From Bradyrhizobium macuxiense (GTDB lineage Bacteria > Pseudomonadota > Alphaproteobacteria > Rhizobiales > Xanthobacteraceae): a stretch of 64,000 nucleotides of DNA. The stretch covers positions 229,824 to 293,823 of the forward strand of contig NZ_VITY01000010.1 in assembly GCF_007993935.1 (NCBI RefSeq), read 5' to 3'. How positions within the stretch are numbered: the first letter of the stretch is position 1; each line of letters opens with the position of its first letter. The notes under the pieces were generated by a model that did no database searches, was not told the DNA's origin, and saw nothing but the letters and a program-made list of their open reading frames with translations. Positions 1 to 9,217 of this stretch are shown piece by piece. The translations under genes were made by a program, and so were the position numbers.

Positions 1-24
1 TGGTGTGCACAGCTTTCTCCTCAT

Positions 25-155
25 CGTCGTCCTGGCGAAGGCCAGGACCCATACCGCGTGATCCATCGAGCAAGGAAGTCGCAGCACCACGGCACTGCTA
101 GTCTTCGCCAAACTCCGCCCTGTGGTTATGGGTCCCGGCCTTCGCCGGGACGACG
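25..155. repeat. Intergenic inverted repeat, family 1 (two 29-bp arms)
   Basis: Arms at 25-53 and 127-155 are reverse complements with two mismatches, and each arm is itself partly palindromic (CCTGGCGAAGGCCAGG in the left arm). The 'gacccata' edge recurs in the element at 61556-61697, so this is a dispersed family. It lies downstream of the RraA-type gene, whose minus-strand stop is at 170. Such elements are common between genes in Bradyrhizobium; whether it terminates transcription is an inference. Confidence 0.75.
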
Positions 156-169
156 GGTGGAGGGTGACG

Positions 170-889
170 CTACCGCCCCTTCGCCTTCCGCCAGACCGCA
201 AAGTCCTTCAGCGTCTGCTCATCCGTCGCGGGATAGAGACCAAAAATGCCGCGGCCGTTCTGGACCTGCTCGGTGACGAAATCCTCGAACGCGGTCATCT
301 CGAAGGTCTCGTTGGCGATCTCGTCGGCGAGGTGCGCCGGGATCACGATGACGCCGTCGCTGTCGCCGAGGATCACGTCGCCGGGAAACACCGGCGCATC
401 GCCGCAGCCGATCGGGACGTTGATCTCGATCGCCTGATGCAGCGTCAGGTTGGTCGGCGCGCTCGGGCGGTGATGAAAGGCCGGGAAGCCGAGCCGCGCG
501 ATCTCGGCGGAATCGCGGAAGCCGCCGTCGGTGACGACGCCGGCGCAGCCGCGCTTCATCAACCGCGTCACCAGGATCGCGCCGGCCGACGCTGCGCGCG
601 CATCCTTGCGGCTGTCCATGACAAGCACCGCACCCGGCGGGCAATCCTCGATCGCCTTGCGCTGCGGATGCGCGCGATCGCGGAACACCTCGATCGTGTT
701 GAGGTCCTCGCGCGCCGGCATGTAGCGCAGGGTGAAGGCCTCGCCGACCATGGTCGGCTGATCCGGACCGAGCGGATGCACATCCTGGATCATCTGGATG
801 CGCAAGCCGCGCTTGAATAGCGCGGTGGCGACAGTGGCGGTGGAGACGGATTTCAGCTTGTTGCGGGTGGTGTCGCTGAGTTTTGACAT
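170..889 (-). CDS. RraA-family protein (aldolase/demethylmenaquinone-methyltransferase-like fold)
   Basis: 239 residues from ATG at 889 (MSKLSDTT). The longer open frame to 961 runs through a palindromic repeat and was not used. Family features visible are the glycine-rich central part (PPGAVLVMDSRKD), GAILVTRLMKRGCAGVVTDG, the FRD motif (GGFRDSAEIARLGFPAF) and GDVILGDSDGVIVIP near the C terminus. This is the RraA fold, which includes the RNase E inhibitor RraA and HMG/oxaloacetate aldolases. In rhizobia such genes sit with sugar-acid catabolism, and here the IlvD/Edd dehydratase gene lies just upstream on the same strand. That makes a metal-dependent aldolase or decarboxylase of a sugar-acid pathway more likely than RNA decay control. 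The substrate cannot be read from the sequence. Confidence 0.82.
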   Translation of the reverse strand: MSKLSDTTRNKLKSVSTATVATALFKRGLRIQMIQDVHPLGPDQPTMVGEAFTLRYMPAREDLNTIEVFRDRAHPQRKAIEDCPPGAVLVMDSRKDARAASAGAILVTRLMKRGCAGVVTDGGFRDSAEIARLGFPAFHHRPSAPTNLTLHQAIEINVPIGCGDAPVFPGDVILGDSDGVIVIPAHLADEIANETFEMTAFEDFVTEQVQNGRGIFGLYPATDEQTLKDFAVWRKAKGR

Positions 890-904
890 GGGTTCATCCG
901 GGTT

Positions 905-983
905 GTCATTCCGGGGCGATGCGTGAGCATCGAATCCGGAATCTCGAGGTTCCGGGTTCACGCTTCGCGTGCCCCGGAACGAC
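905..983. repeat. Intergenic palindromic repeat, family 2
   Basis: Terminal arms 905-917 and 971-983 are inverted copies with one mismatch (core CATTCCGGGGC / GCCCCGGAACG). Inner segments (TCCGGAATC, GGTTCCGGG) extend the structure. It fills the gap between the dehydratase gene and the RraA-type gene, so both may be read as one transcript through a hairpin. Confidence 0.7.
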
Positions 984-988
984 AGGGA

Positions 989-2728
989 CTAATAAATCGA
1001 CGGCTCGCCCACCGGCTTGCCGAAACCGGTCTCGAGGAAATCGAAGTCGCAGCCTTCATTGGCCTGCTTGATGTGTTTGGAGAACATCCAGCCATAGCCG
1101 CGTTCGAAGCGCTTTTCGGGCTGCTTCCATTCGGCGCGGCGTTTGGCGAGCTCCGCCTCCGGCACGTCGAGATCGATGGTGCGGGCAGCCACGTCGAGCG
1201 TGATGCGGTCGCCGTTCCTGACCAGCGCCAGCGGGCCGCCGATAAAGGATTCCGGCGAGACGTGCAGAATGCAGGCGCCATAGCTGGTGCCGCTCATCCG
1301 CGCGTCCGACAGCCGCACCATGTCGCGCACGCCCTGCTTCACGAGCTTGGTCGGGATCGGCAGCATGCCCCATTCCGGCATGCCCGGCCCACCCTGCGGG
1401 CCGGCATTGCGCAAGATCAAGACGTGATCTGCCGTGACGTCGAGATCGGGGTCGTCGACCGCCCTCTTCATCGACGGATAGTCGTCGAACACCAGCGCCG
1501 GCCCGGTGTGCTTGAGGAAGCGCGGATCGCAGGCACTCGGCTTGATCACGCAACCATCCGGCGCGAGATTGCCCTTCAGCACCGCGAGCGCGCCCTCCTT
1601 GTAGATCGGATTTTCGACAGTGCGGATGACGTCGTCGTTGTGAACCTCGGCGCCTGCGATGTTCTCGCCGAGCGTCTTGCCTGACACGGTCATGCAGTCG
1701 AGATGCAGATGCTGCTTGATCCGGTTCATCAGGCCGGGCAGCCCGCCGGCGTAGAAGAAATCCTCCATCAGATAGAGGTCGCCACTCGGCCGCACATTGG
1801 CGATGACAGGCACCTTGCGGCTCGCGGTCTCGAAGTCGTCGAGCGAAATGTCCTGGCCGGCGCGGCGCGCCTGCGCAATCAGGTGGATGATGGCGTTGGT
1901 CGAGCAGCCCATCGCCATCGCGACCGTGATCGCGTTCTCGAAGGCTCTTCGCGTCTGGATCTTCTGCGGCGTCAGATCCTCCCACACCATCTCGACGATG
2001 CGGCGGCCGGCCTCCGAGCTCATGCGGATATGGTTGGCATCGGCCGCAGGAATCGACGAGGCGCCGGGCAAGGTCATGCCGATGGCTTCGGCGATCGCGG
2101 TCATGGTCGAGGCGGTGCCCATGGTCATGCAGGTGCCGAAGCTGCGGGCGATGCCGGCTTCCATGTCGACCCAATCCTTGTCGGAGATTTTTCCGGCGCG
2201 GCGCTCGTCCCAGTATTTCCAGGCATCCGAGCCGGAGCCCAGCGTCTTGCCCTTCCAGTTGCCGCGCAGCATCGGCCCGGCCGGCAGATAGATCGCCGGT
2301 AGGTTCATGCTGGTGGCCCCCAGCAGCAGCCCGGGCGTCGTCTTGTCGCAACCGCCCATCAGCACCACGCCGTCGACCGGATGGCCGCGCAGCAGCTCCT
2401 CGGCATCCATCGCCAGCATGTTGCGGTAGAGCATCGTGGTCGGCTTCAAGAGCGATTCCGACAGCGACAGCGCCGGCAGCTCCAGCGGAAAGCCGCCGGC
2501 CATCAGCACGCCGCGCTTGACGTCATCGACCCGGCTCTTGAAGTGCATGTGGCAGGGCTGCGCATCCGACCAGGTGTTGATGATCGCGATGACAGGCCGA
2601 TCGCGCCATTCCTCCGGCGCGTAGCCCATCTGCATCGCGCGCGATCTGTGGCCGAAGGCGCGCAAATCGTCAGGCGCAAACCAGCGCGCGCTGCGCAATT
2701 GATCCGGGGTCTTGTTCTTCTTGGTCAT
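989..2728 (-). CDS. IlvD/Edd-family dehydratase, probably sugar-acid (aldonate) dehydratase
   Basis: 579 residues from ATG at 2728 (MTKKNKTPDQ); the frame continues upstream to 2956 without a convincing start. It dehydrates a 2,3-dihydroxy acid to a 2-keto-3-deoxy acid. Three cysteines sit where the Fe-S ligands of the pentonate dehydratase branch are expected: SDAQPCH (about residue 56), GGCDKTTPG (about 127) and GTCMTMGTASTM (about 200). SDARMSGTSYG near residue 475 carries the catalytic serine. Length equals that of characterised L-arabinonate and D-xylonate dehydratases, and the start RSARWFAPDDLRAF is of that branch rather than IlvD of valine synthesis. It is followed by an RraA-type gene, which supports a sugar-acid degradation unit. 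Exact substrate unknown. Confidence 0.88.
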   Translation of the reverse strand: MTKKNKTPDQLRSARWFAPDDLRAFGHRSRAMQMGYAPEEWRDRPVIAIINTWSDAQPCHMHFKSRVDDVKRGVLMAGGFPLELPALSLSESLLKPTTMLYRNMLAMDAEELLRGHPVDGVVLMGGCDKTTPGLLLGATSMNLPAIYLPAGPMLRGNWKGKTLGSGSDAWKYWDERRAGKISDKDWVDMEAGIARSFGTCMTMGTASTMTAIAEAIGMTLPGASSIPAADANHIRMSSEAGRRIVEMVWEDLTPQKIQTRRAFENAITVAMAMGCSTNAIIHLIAQARRAGQDISLDDFETASRKVPVIANVRPSGDLYLMEDFFYAGGLPGLMNRIKQHLHLDCMTVSGKTLGENIAGAEVHNDDVIRTVENPIYKEGALAVLKGNLAPDGCVIKPSACDPRFLKHTGPALVFDDYPSMKRAVDDPDLDVTADHVLILRNAGPQGGPGMPEWGMLPIPTKLVKQGVRDMVRLSDARMSGTSYGACILHVSPESFIGGPLALVRNGDRITLDVAARTIDLDVPEAELAKRRAEWKQPEKRFERGYGWMFSKHIKQANEGCDFDFLETGFGKPVGEPSIY

Positions 2729-2987
2729 CTTGGATGCGCCATGTGTTTTGGTCGTGCGTGTGTCGACATTGCTCGCGCGCGCCGTCGGCGCGCATGCCCT
2801 GCGCCACGGATATACAGGAATTCCGGACGTGTCGTCCCGCGCGCGGCGCAGACGTGCCGTCCGCCGTCCGCGCCTATTTCGCAAATCGGGACCAGCCCGC
2901 ACCGCCCGCTGAGCGTGCGGCGCACAAACTCCGCAATTTGGAAATCGGCACGTCAACCGGCCTTGGTCGGCCCTGGCCCGCCTCGGC

Positions 2988-3626
2988 TTACTTCTGCTGC
3001 GCCGTCATCACGATGCGGACCAGATCGGCGGCATTGCGCGCGCCGAGTTTCTTCATGATGTTGGCGCGGTGGTCCTCGATCGTGCGCGGGCTGATCCCGA
3101 GGTGACGCCCGGCCTCCTTGTTGGAGGCACCCGCCGTGAATTGCTCGAGCACCTCGCGTTCGCGACGGGTCAGCGGCTCGCGCCCCGGGAAATGCAGCGA
3201 AGCGATGCGCGACGCCGAGGTCTCGGCCTGGCGCCTGGTATAGGCGTCGATCGCCTCATTCAGGCGGCTGACGATCTCGTTGCCGCGGAACGGCTTCTCG
3301 ATGAAATCGAGCGCCCCGTTCTTGATGGCGCTGACCGCCATCTGAATGTCGCCCTGGCCGGAAATCATGAAGATCGGCGCCGGGTAGTCCTCGCCGTGCA
3401 GCTCCCGCAGGATATCGAGGCCGGATTTACCGGGAATGTGCACGTCAAGCAGGATGCAGGCCGGCGTCCTGCTGCGCGCCACCGCGAGCAGCGCGGCGCC
3501 GTCCGCAAAGCAGATCACCTTGTAACCGGCGGTCGAAAGGACCACGGAAAGCGTCTCGCGAACGGCGGGTTCGTCGTCGACTACGAAGATTTCCCCGCGA
3601 GGAGCGCCATTCTCAACCATATGCAT
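2988..3626 (-). CDS. FixJ-type response regulator (receiver + LuxR HTH)
   Basis: 212 residues. The receiver domain spans about 12-130: acidic pair in VDDEPA, phospho-acceptor Asp in CILLDVHIPGKSG, and the switch lysine in EKPF, in the FixJ style VSAIKNGALDFIEKPF. The C terminus (about 145-212) is a LuxR-type helix-turn-helix (LTRREREVLEQF, SPRTIEDHRANIMKKLGA). Two in-frame starts (ATG at 3626 and 3620) are possible. No histidine kinase gene adjoins it, so it is an orphan in this window. The HTH closely resembles that of the LuxR-type protein at 13764-14372. A perfect dyad at 3695-3710 lies 69 bp upstream, between this gene and the divergent small gene at 3774. Confidence 0.9.
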   Translation of the reverse strand: MHMVENGAPRGEIFVVDDEPAVRETLSVVLSTAGYKVICFADGAALLAVARSRTPACILLDVHIPGKSGLDILRELHGEDYPAPIFMISGQGDIQMAVSAIKNGALDFIEKPFRGNEIVSRLNEAIDAYTRRQAETSASRIASLHFPGREPLTRREREVLEQFTAGASNKEAGRHLGISPRTIEDHRANIMKKLGARNAADLVRIVMTAQQK

Positions 3627-3694
3627 CGTCCATCAGTGGTGAAGCGTGCTACCCAGACTGCACAAGAACCAGTTCGACCATCTCTATCAATGGA

Positions 3695-3710
3695 CCCGTA
3701 TTTGTACGGG
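3695..3710. promoter_or_regulatory. CCGTA-N4-TACGG dyad, site 1
   Basis: CCCGTA-TTTG-TACGGG is a perfect inverted repeat with a 4-bp spacer. It lies in the divergent intergenic region, 69 bp from the FixJ-type regulator start and 63 bp from the start of the gene at 3774. Five further copies occur at 9204, 11213, 13423, 14421 and 14527, all intergenic. Likely a binding site for a local dimeric regulator (inference). Confidence 0.6.
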
Positions 3711-3773
3711 ACGTCCGCTTAACGCACAAGTAGCACCGCGTTCCCTAAAAGTGGGGGCAGTGGAGAAACATGC

Positions 3774-4082
3774 ATGGAAAATGCAGCGGCGGACGGCGTT
3801 GCGGTGTGCTTGGACGAGGGCAACGATCCCTACAGCCTGATCGTGACGGACCTGGTCGCGCTGATCGGCCATGTCCAGGCGAGCCTGCGGCTGATCGAGG
3901 CGGCGATCGCGCGCGAGGCATTTCTGGCCGAGCAGGACGCCGCCGCCAACATCTTCGTGCTCGACGACGTCACCCCACGCTACGCCGTCGCCTCCACGAC
4001 CCTGAAAGCCTGCGACGCCGGCATCGGCATGGCGCTTGATCGGCTGCGCGATTCAGAGGCACCGGCGCGCTTGCTGAACTGA
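3774..4082 (+). CDS. Conserved-looking hypothetical protein, 102 aa
   Basis: ATG at 3774 follows GGAGA (3762-3766) with a 7-bp spacer, which supports the start. The protein is acidic and mostly helical by composition (DLVALIGHVQASLRLIEAAI, then ATTLKACDAGIGMALDRL-like helices), with no signal peptide or membrane segment. It is divergent from the FixJ-type regulator and shares dyad site 1 with it. I do not recognise the family. The helical, two-hairpin look and the neighbourhood fit a small signalling partner, but that is a guess. Confidence 0.7.
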   Translation: MENAAADGVAVCLDEGNDPYSLIVTDLVALIGHVQASLRLIEAAIAREAFLAEQDAAANIFVLDDVTPRYAVASTTLKACDAGIGMALDRLRDSEAPARLLN

Positions 4083-4243
4083 CCGGCCGTACCGGCCACC
4101 GCCGGGCTCGACACGTCAGCGCAGATTGCCCCGACGCCCAACCGTCGAGGCGACGATCCGTTCCAATTCCTGATTTCCACTAGGTACGGCCCGCTCAGCC
4201 CGGTCAGGCTTTGGCATCCGCCCTTTGTTGACAACCCTTGGCG

Positions 4244-4561
4244 TCAGGCCCTGGCCCGCTCTTCGTCGGAGCCCGACCGCCGCTTGGTCGGCTTGCCCTT
4301 CAGGAAGCTGATGTCCATTTCGGTGCCGTTGACGCGGACCAGTTCGCAGCGGCGATAGGCCAGCCCGGTCGACGACAGCAACAGGAAGAACTCCTTCAGG
4401 TTGAGCCCCTGAATGGAACCCTCGACGGTCAACGCCGCGTCATTGTCGGAGATGGCATTGAGCTGACAGTCGCGCCGCCAGGTGCCGTCGATGGCCATGA
4501 TGCAGACATCGACGCCCCGGCTGAACGTAACTCGCTCGATGGATTTGCCGTCCTCCGTCAT
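4244..4561 (-). CDS. PilZ-like small protein, last gene of the che operon
   Basis: 105 residues. The pattern RVTFSRG (residues about 10-16), then 20 residues later NAISDNDA, then a beta-rich stretch ending EMDISFLKG, is that of a PilZ domain, the cyclic-di-GMP receptor fold. The second motif normally reads (D/N)xSxxG; here the glycine is replaced, and the arginine spacing is RxxxxR, so ligand binding may be weak or lost. It starts 3 bp after the cheR stop, so it is almost certainly co-transcribed with cheA-W-Y-R. It could couple c-di-GMP or a related signal to motility. The tail is basic then acidic (KPTKRRSGSDEERARA). Confidence 0.65.
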   Translation of the reverse strand: MTEDGKSIERVTFSRGVDVCIMAIDGTWRRDCQLNAISDNDAALTVEGSIQGLNLKEFFLLLSSTGLAYRRCELVRVNGTEMDISFLKGKPTKRRSGSDEERARA

Positions 4562-4564
4562 CGC

Positions 4565-5422
4565 TCAGTATCCGACCGCCATGGCAGGCCGCGGCATCGC
4601 CAGCGCCGCCCGCACGCCGCTCGGCCGGTACAGGCCACGGCGCTCGGGGAGCGGCTTGAACGTGTCGGTCAGGCCGACCACGGTTTCGGCGGCGCCGAGC
4701 ACCAGGAAGCCGTCGGCCTCCATCAACCGGGCGAGACGGTTGAAGATGTTGATCTTGGTGTCCTGGTCGAAATAGATCAGCACGTTGCGGCAGAAGATCA
4801 CATCGAAAGTGCCGAGTTGGGAGAAGTCGTGCAGCAGATTGAGCTGACGGTGCTGCACCATCGCGCGCAACTCGGGATTGATCTGCCAGAGTTCTCCCGA
4901 CTGCTTGAAATACTTGACCAGCATCTGGATCGGCAGCCCGCGCTGCACCTCGAACTGGCTGTAGATGCCGGCCTTCGACTTCTCCAGCACCTCCTGCGAC
5001 AGATCGGTCGCGATGATCTCGACCCGCCAGCCCGCAAGCGCCGCGCCCATCTCCTTGAGGCACATCGCCAGCGAATAGGGCTCCTGACCGGTCGAGCCGG
5101 CGGCGCACCAGATCCGGACGCTGCGCCGCGCGGCGCGCGCCTTCAGCACTTCAGGCATGATGGTGTCGCGGAAATGATCGAACGGCACCTTGTCGCGAAA
5201 GAAGAACGTCTCGTTGGTGGTCATGGCTTCGACCACCTGAACCGTATGGGTGGAGGAGCCGGCCCTGATCTTGGCGACCAGGTCGGGGATGCCGGACAAT
5301 CCGCTCTTGCGCGCCAGCGGCAGCAGGCGGCTCTCGATCAGGTACTGCTTGTCCGCAGCCAGATCGAGACCGGAATGGTCCTTCAGGAGTTTACGCAGAT
5401 ACTCGTAGTCGGGGGGCGTCAC
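4565..5422 (-). CDS. cheR: Chemotaxis protein methyltransferase CheR
   Basis: 285 residues from a GTG start at 5422, with GAGG five bases upstream. The N-terminal helical domain (YEYLRKLLKDHSGLDL) precedes the SAM-binding domain: IWCAAGSTGQEPYSLAM (motif I), the acidic ligand in EIIATDLSQEVLE, and FDVIFCRNVLIYFD. CheR transfers methyl groups from S-adenosylmethionine to glutamates of chemoreceptors. It lies 36 bp after cheY in the minus-strand operon. No cheB (methylesterase), cheD or receptor gene is present in this window, so adaptation partners must be encoded elsewhere. Confidence 0.95.
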   Translation of the reverse strand: MTPPDYEYLRKLLKDHSGLDLAADKQYLIESRLLPLARKSGLSGIPDLVAKIRAGSSTHTVQVVEAMTTNETFFFRDKVPFDHFRDTIMPEVLKARAARRSVRIWCAAGSTGQEPYSLAMCLKEMGAALAGWRVEIIATDLSQEVLEKSKAGIYSQFEVQRGLPIQMLVKYFKQSGELWQINPELRAMVQHRQLNLLHDFSQLGTFDVIFCRNVLIYFDQDTKINIFNRLARLMEADGFLVLGAAETVVGLTDTFKPLPERRGLYRPSGVRAALAMPRPAMAVGY

Positions 5423-5458
5423 GGGAGCCTCGCAAGGACGAAAGGGTGAAACTGGGTG

Positions 5459-5848
<390 letters not shown>

Positions 5849-5891
5849 GTGTTGGCCTCCTTGTAGAGTCCGCCGTCTCCGCGGCGGAGCG

Positions 5892-6365
5892 TTACGCTGC
5901 AGCAGCTGTTCTGGGCACCAGTTCGAGCACGCGATCGACATCGAGGACGACCATGAGCTGGCCGTCGAGGCGGTGGACGCCGCCGGCGAGCTTGGCCATG
6001 CGGGGATCGAGATTGACCGGATTGTCCTCGCGGCTGTCGTCGGGCAGCCGCAGCACCTCGCCGATCTGGTCGATCAACAGGCCATAGGATTCGCCGCGCT
6101 GGTCGACCCCGACCGCCATCGGCAGCTTGCCGTCGTCGGCCTTCGGCAGCCCGAGCCGGGCGCGCATGTCGACCACGGTGACGATGCGGCCGCGCAGATT
6201 GAGCACGCCGGCGATCTCGCTGGAGGCCAGCGGCACCCGCGTCAGCCGCTCCGGCATGAACACGTCCTGCACCCGCGAGATCGGCAGGCCGAACAGCTGT
6301 CCGCCGATCACGGCGGTGACGTATTCGGCCATCGCGCCTTCACTGCTCTCGGTCTTGCTGGTCAT
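5892..6365 (-). CDS. cheW: Chemotaxis coupling protein CheW
   Basis: 157 residues from ATG at 6365 (MTSKTESSEG); the frame upstream to 6392 overlaps the cheA stop. One CheW domain is visible: YVTAVIGGQLFGLPISRVQDVF, then GVLNLRGRIVTVVDMRARLGLP, then GLLIDQIGEVLRL. CheW bridges chemoreceptors and the CheA kinase in the membrane-associated array. It is the second gene of the operon, 23 bp after cheA. Confidence 0.95.
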   Translation of the reverse strand: MTSKTESSEGAMAEYVTAVIGGQLFGLPISRVQDVFMPERLTRVPLASSEIAGVLNLRGRIVTVVDMRARLGLPKADDGKLPMAVGVDQRGESYGLLIDQIGEVLRLPDDSREDNPVNLDPRMAKLAGGVHRLDGQLMVVLDVDRVLELVPRTAAAA

Positions 6366-6388
6366 CGATGTTGTTTCCCTGGATCCCG

Positions 6389-9118
6389 TCATGCCGCCTT
6401 CCGGATCTCGGCGGTCTGCTCTTTCAGCGCCGCGATCAGCCCGGGACGATCGAATTTGGCCACGTAGTCGTGGAAGCCGGCCTGCCGGCCGCGCTCGATC
6501 GCCGCCGGCGACACCATCGCCGACAGCGCGATGATCGGCAGCTGGTTGAGATTGTGGTCAGAGCGGATGTTCTCGGCGAACTCGAAGCCGTTCATCTCGG
6601 GCATCTCGATGTCGGTCAGCACGACGTCGAACGCCTGCCCCGAGCGCAGCGCGGCGAGCCCTTCCTGCGCGCCGCCCGCGGTCCGCACCTTGTAGCCGGC
6701 AGCCTTCAAGACCGGCGCCAGCATGTTGCGGAAGAACGCGCTATCGTCGACCAGCAGCACCGACTGCGCGCTAGCCGAGGGGCGCATCTCCTTGCGCGAG
6801 AACCAGTCGGCGAACGCCATCGGCAGGAAGTGGCCGACGTCGATCACCTCGGTGGCCTGGCCCTTGATCACGGCCGAGCCCAGAATGCCGTCCTGCGAGC
6901 CCGCGACCTCGATGTTGAGCTTTTCCTCGACGATGTCGATGATCTCGTCGACCACGAGCCCCATCGAGCGGCCGTCGTCGGCGAACACCAGGATCGGCTG
7001 CGAGCCTTGCGACTGCACCTCGACGCCGGCCATCTGCACCAGCGGCATCAGCTGCTCGCGGTACTGCACCATGTAGCGGCCGTTCGAGAGCTCGATCTTG
7101 TCGGTTGCGATCTCTTCCAGGCGGGTGACGAGGCCGAGCGGCACTGCCTTGGGCTGCGAGGAGCCGGCGCGGAACACCAAAAGCGAGGTCAGCTGCTCGC
7201 CGCTCGCGGCATGGCTGCTGGCGTTGTCCTCGGCCATGTCATGGGCGGAGGAGCCGGAGGCGCCCAAGGCCTTGGCGATGCCGTTGGGGTCGATGATCAT
7301 GATCACGGCGCCATCGCCCAAAATGGTGTTGCCGGAGAACATGTCGATGTGCCGCAGCTTGGTGGACATCGGCTTGACCACGATCTCCTCGGTGTGGAAC
7401 ACGCCGTCGACCACGATGCCGAAAGTTTGGCTGCCGACTTGCGTCACCACGATGAAGCCGTTCTCGGCATCGGTGGTGGTGGCGCCGTCGTCGATCTTCA
7501 GAAGCTTCTTGAGATGGATCAGCGGCAGCAGCTTGTTGCGCAGCCGCAGCACTGCGGTGTCCTTGATCCGCTCGATGCGGTGCTCGGAGTTGGCGCGGGC
7601 CCGCACCAGCTCGACCACCGAGAGCTGCGGGATGGCAAAACGGTCGCCGCCGGCTTCCACGATCAGCGCGGAGACGATCGCCAAGGTCAGCGGGATCTTG
7701 ATGGTGACACTGGCGCCCTCGCCGGCCACGCTCTTGATGTCGATGGTGCCGCCGATCTGGTCGATATTGGTGCGCACCACGTCCATGCCGACGCCGCGGC
7801 CGGACACCGAGGTGACTTGGGCTGCGGTCGAGAAGCCCGGCGCGAAGATGAACTTGTGGATCTGGGCCTCGGTCATCTTCTCCAGTTCAGCCTCGGTGAC
7901 GAGACCGTTCTGGAGCGCCTTGGCCTTGATCCGCTCGGTGTTGAGCCCTCTCCCATTGTCGGCGATGCAGATGATGATGTGGCCGCCTTCGTGATAGGCG
8001 CTTAGGCGAATGGTGCCCTGCTCTGGCTTGCCGGCGGCGAGGCGCTCGGCGGTGGTCTCGAGGCCATGATCGGCGGAGTTGCGCACCATGTGCGTCAGGG
8101 GATCCTTGATCAGGTCGAGCACCTGGCGGTCGAGCTCGGTGTCGGCGCCGTGCATCTCCAGCTCGATCTGCTTGCCGAGTTCGCCGGAGAGGTCGCGGAC
8201 GATGCGCGGCAGCTTCTGCCAGGCATTGCCGATCGGCTGCATCCGCGTCTTCATGACGCCTTCCTGCAGCTCGGCGGTGACGTTGGAGAGCCGCTGCAAC
8301 GGCACCTTGAACTCGGTGTCCTCGTTGCGCCTGCTAATCTCGAGCAGCTGGTTGCGGGTCAAGACCAGCTCGGAGACCATGGTCATGAGGTGTTCGAGGG
8401 TGTCGACGTTGACGCGGATCGATTGGTTGGCGATCTTGTCGCCTTCCTGGACATCTTCGGCGGCGGCCTTGCGGGCCGGCTTCTTGGCGGCTTCGGCCGG
8501 CTCGGCGGCGGGGGCTGCGGCTGCAACGGCCTTCGCGGCAGGAGCTGGTGCAGGCGCCGCCACTTCGGTCTCGGTCTCGCGGAAGGCGCGCTCGAGCTCG
8601 TCGAGCGAGACCTCGCCCGGACGTAAGGGGCGCTCCAGCGTCTGCACCACCAGCGTGCCTTCGGTCATGTCAGCCTGCACGGACGGCGCCTCGACGACCG
8701 GCACGTCCCCTTCAGCAACCTCGCCGGCAGTCATTGCCGCCATGCCGCGCTCGACCATCGCTTCGAGCTGATCGATCAGGTCGCGGTCGTTGCCTTCGGG
8801 CTCGGCTTCGGTCGCCTCGAGCCCGCCCAGGATCTCCTTGATGCGGTCGATCGAGGACAGGATCAGCGTCACGGCTTCCGCCTTCACCGGCATGCCGTCG
8901 CGGAACTTGCCCATCAAGGTCTCGCCGGCATGCGCCAGCGCTTCCAGCCGCGGCAGGCCCAAGAACCCGCAGGTCCCCTTGATGGTGTGCACAAGGCGGA
9001 AAATGTTGTCCAGGATCTTCGCGTTGTTCGGATCCTGCTCGAACTGCACCAGCTGGTTGTCGACCGTATCCAGGCTCTCGCTGCTCTCCGTCAGGAACTC
9101 GCGCAACAGATCGTCCAT
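6389..9118 (-). CDS. cheA: Hybrid chemotaxis kinase CheA with C-terminal receiver
   Basis: 909 residues from ATG at 9118. Order of domains: HPt (residues 1 to about 105, phospho-accepting His44 in RLVHTIKGTCGF); an acidic then Ala/Pro-rich linker (about 150-235); dimerisation helices; HATPase (HMVRNSADHGLE for the N box, IADNGRGLN and VSGRGVGMDVVR for the G boxes); a first CheW-like domain (FAIPQLSVVELV ... LLPLIHLKKLL); a second CheW-like stretch (SLLVFRAG ... MGLVVDEIIDIVEE); and a receiver domain (LLVDDSAFF, DVVLTDIEMPEMNG) in the last about 120 residues. The fused receiver is typical of many alphaproteobacterial CheA proteins and may act as a phosphate sink. First gene of the operon; dyad site 2 lies 86 bp upstream. 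Confidence 0.95.
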   Translation of the reverse strand: MDDLLREFLTESSESLDTVDNQLVQFEQDPNNAKILDNIFRLVHTIKGTCGFLGLPRLEALAHAGETLMGKFRDGMPVKAEAVTLILSSIDRIKEILGGLEATEAEPEGNDRDLIDQLEAMVERGMAAMTAGEVAEGDVPVVEAPSVQADMTEGTLVVQTLERPLRPGEVSLDELERAFRETETEVAAPAPAPAAKAVAAAAPAAEPAEAAKKPARKAAAEDVQEGDKIANQSIRVNVDTLEHLMTMVSELVLTRNQLLEISRRNEDTEFKVPLQRLSNVTAELQEGVMKTRMQPIGNAWQKLPRIVRDLSGELGKQIELEMHGADTELDRQVLDLIKDPLTHMVRNSADHGLETTAERLAAGKPEQGTIRLSAYHEGGHIIICIADNGRGLNTERIKAKALQNGLVTEAELEKMTEAQIHKFIFAPGFSTAAQVTSVSGRGVGMDVVRTNIDQIGGTIDIKSVAGEGASVTIKIPLTLAIVSALIVEAGGDRFAIPQLSVVELVRARANSEHRIERIKDTAVLRLRNKLLPLIHLKKLLKIDDGATTTDAENGFIVVTQVGSQTFGIVVDGVFHTEEIVVKPMSTKLRHIDMFSGNTILGDGAVIMIIDPNGIAKALGASGSSAHDMAEDNASSHAASGEQLTSLLVFRAGSSQPKAVPLGLVTRLEEIATDKIELSNGRYMVQYREQLMPLVQMAGVEVQSQGSQPILVFADDGRSMGLVVDEIIDIVEEKLNIEVAGSQDGILGSAVIKGQATEVIDVGHFLPMAFADWFSRKEMRPSASAQSVLLVDDSAFFRNMLAPVLKAAGYKVRTAGGAQEGLAALRSGQAFDVVLTDIEMPEMNGFEFAENIRSDHNLNQLPIIALSAMVSPAAIERGRQAGFHDYVAKFDRPGLIAALKEQTAEIRKAA

Positions 9119-9203
9119 CGGAAAAGGCCCCCTCAAAGTGCTGCGGAACGGTCGCCTCGCATCGATAACCTCACCGGCTTCACGGTGACGTTAATTTTGC
9201 CGT

Positions 9204-9217
9204 CCGTGCAAATACGG
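9204..9217. promoter_or_regulatory. CCGTA-N4-TACGG dyad, site 2 (upstream of cheA)
   Basis: CCGTG-CAAA-TACGG sits inside a 7-bp perfect inverted repeat (CGTCCGT / ACGGACG, 9201-9220), 86 bp upstream of the cheA start. One half-site differs from the consensus at its last base. It can serve only the che operon, because the flagellin gene ends towards it. Confidence 0.6.

Noticed and set aside
25..155. CRISPR-like or insertion-sequence structure
   Set aside because: The repeats are inverted pairs scattered singly, not regularly spaced direct repeats, and no transposase or cas gene is nearby.
4238..5449. Plus-strand frame of 403 codons
   Set aside because: Antisense to cheR and the PilZ-like gene; composition is that of a shadow frame.
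6368..8005. Long plus-strand open frame of 545 codons
   Set aside because: It lies wholly antisense to cheA, is rich in His/Arg/Asp/Leu as expected of the complement of a high-GC gene, and has no ribosome binding site or domain.
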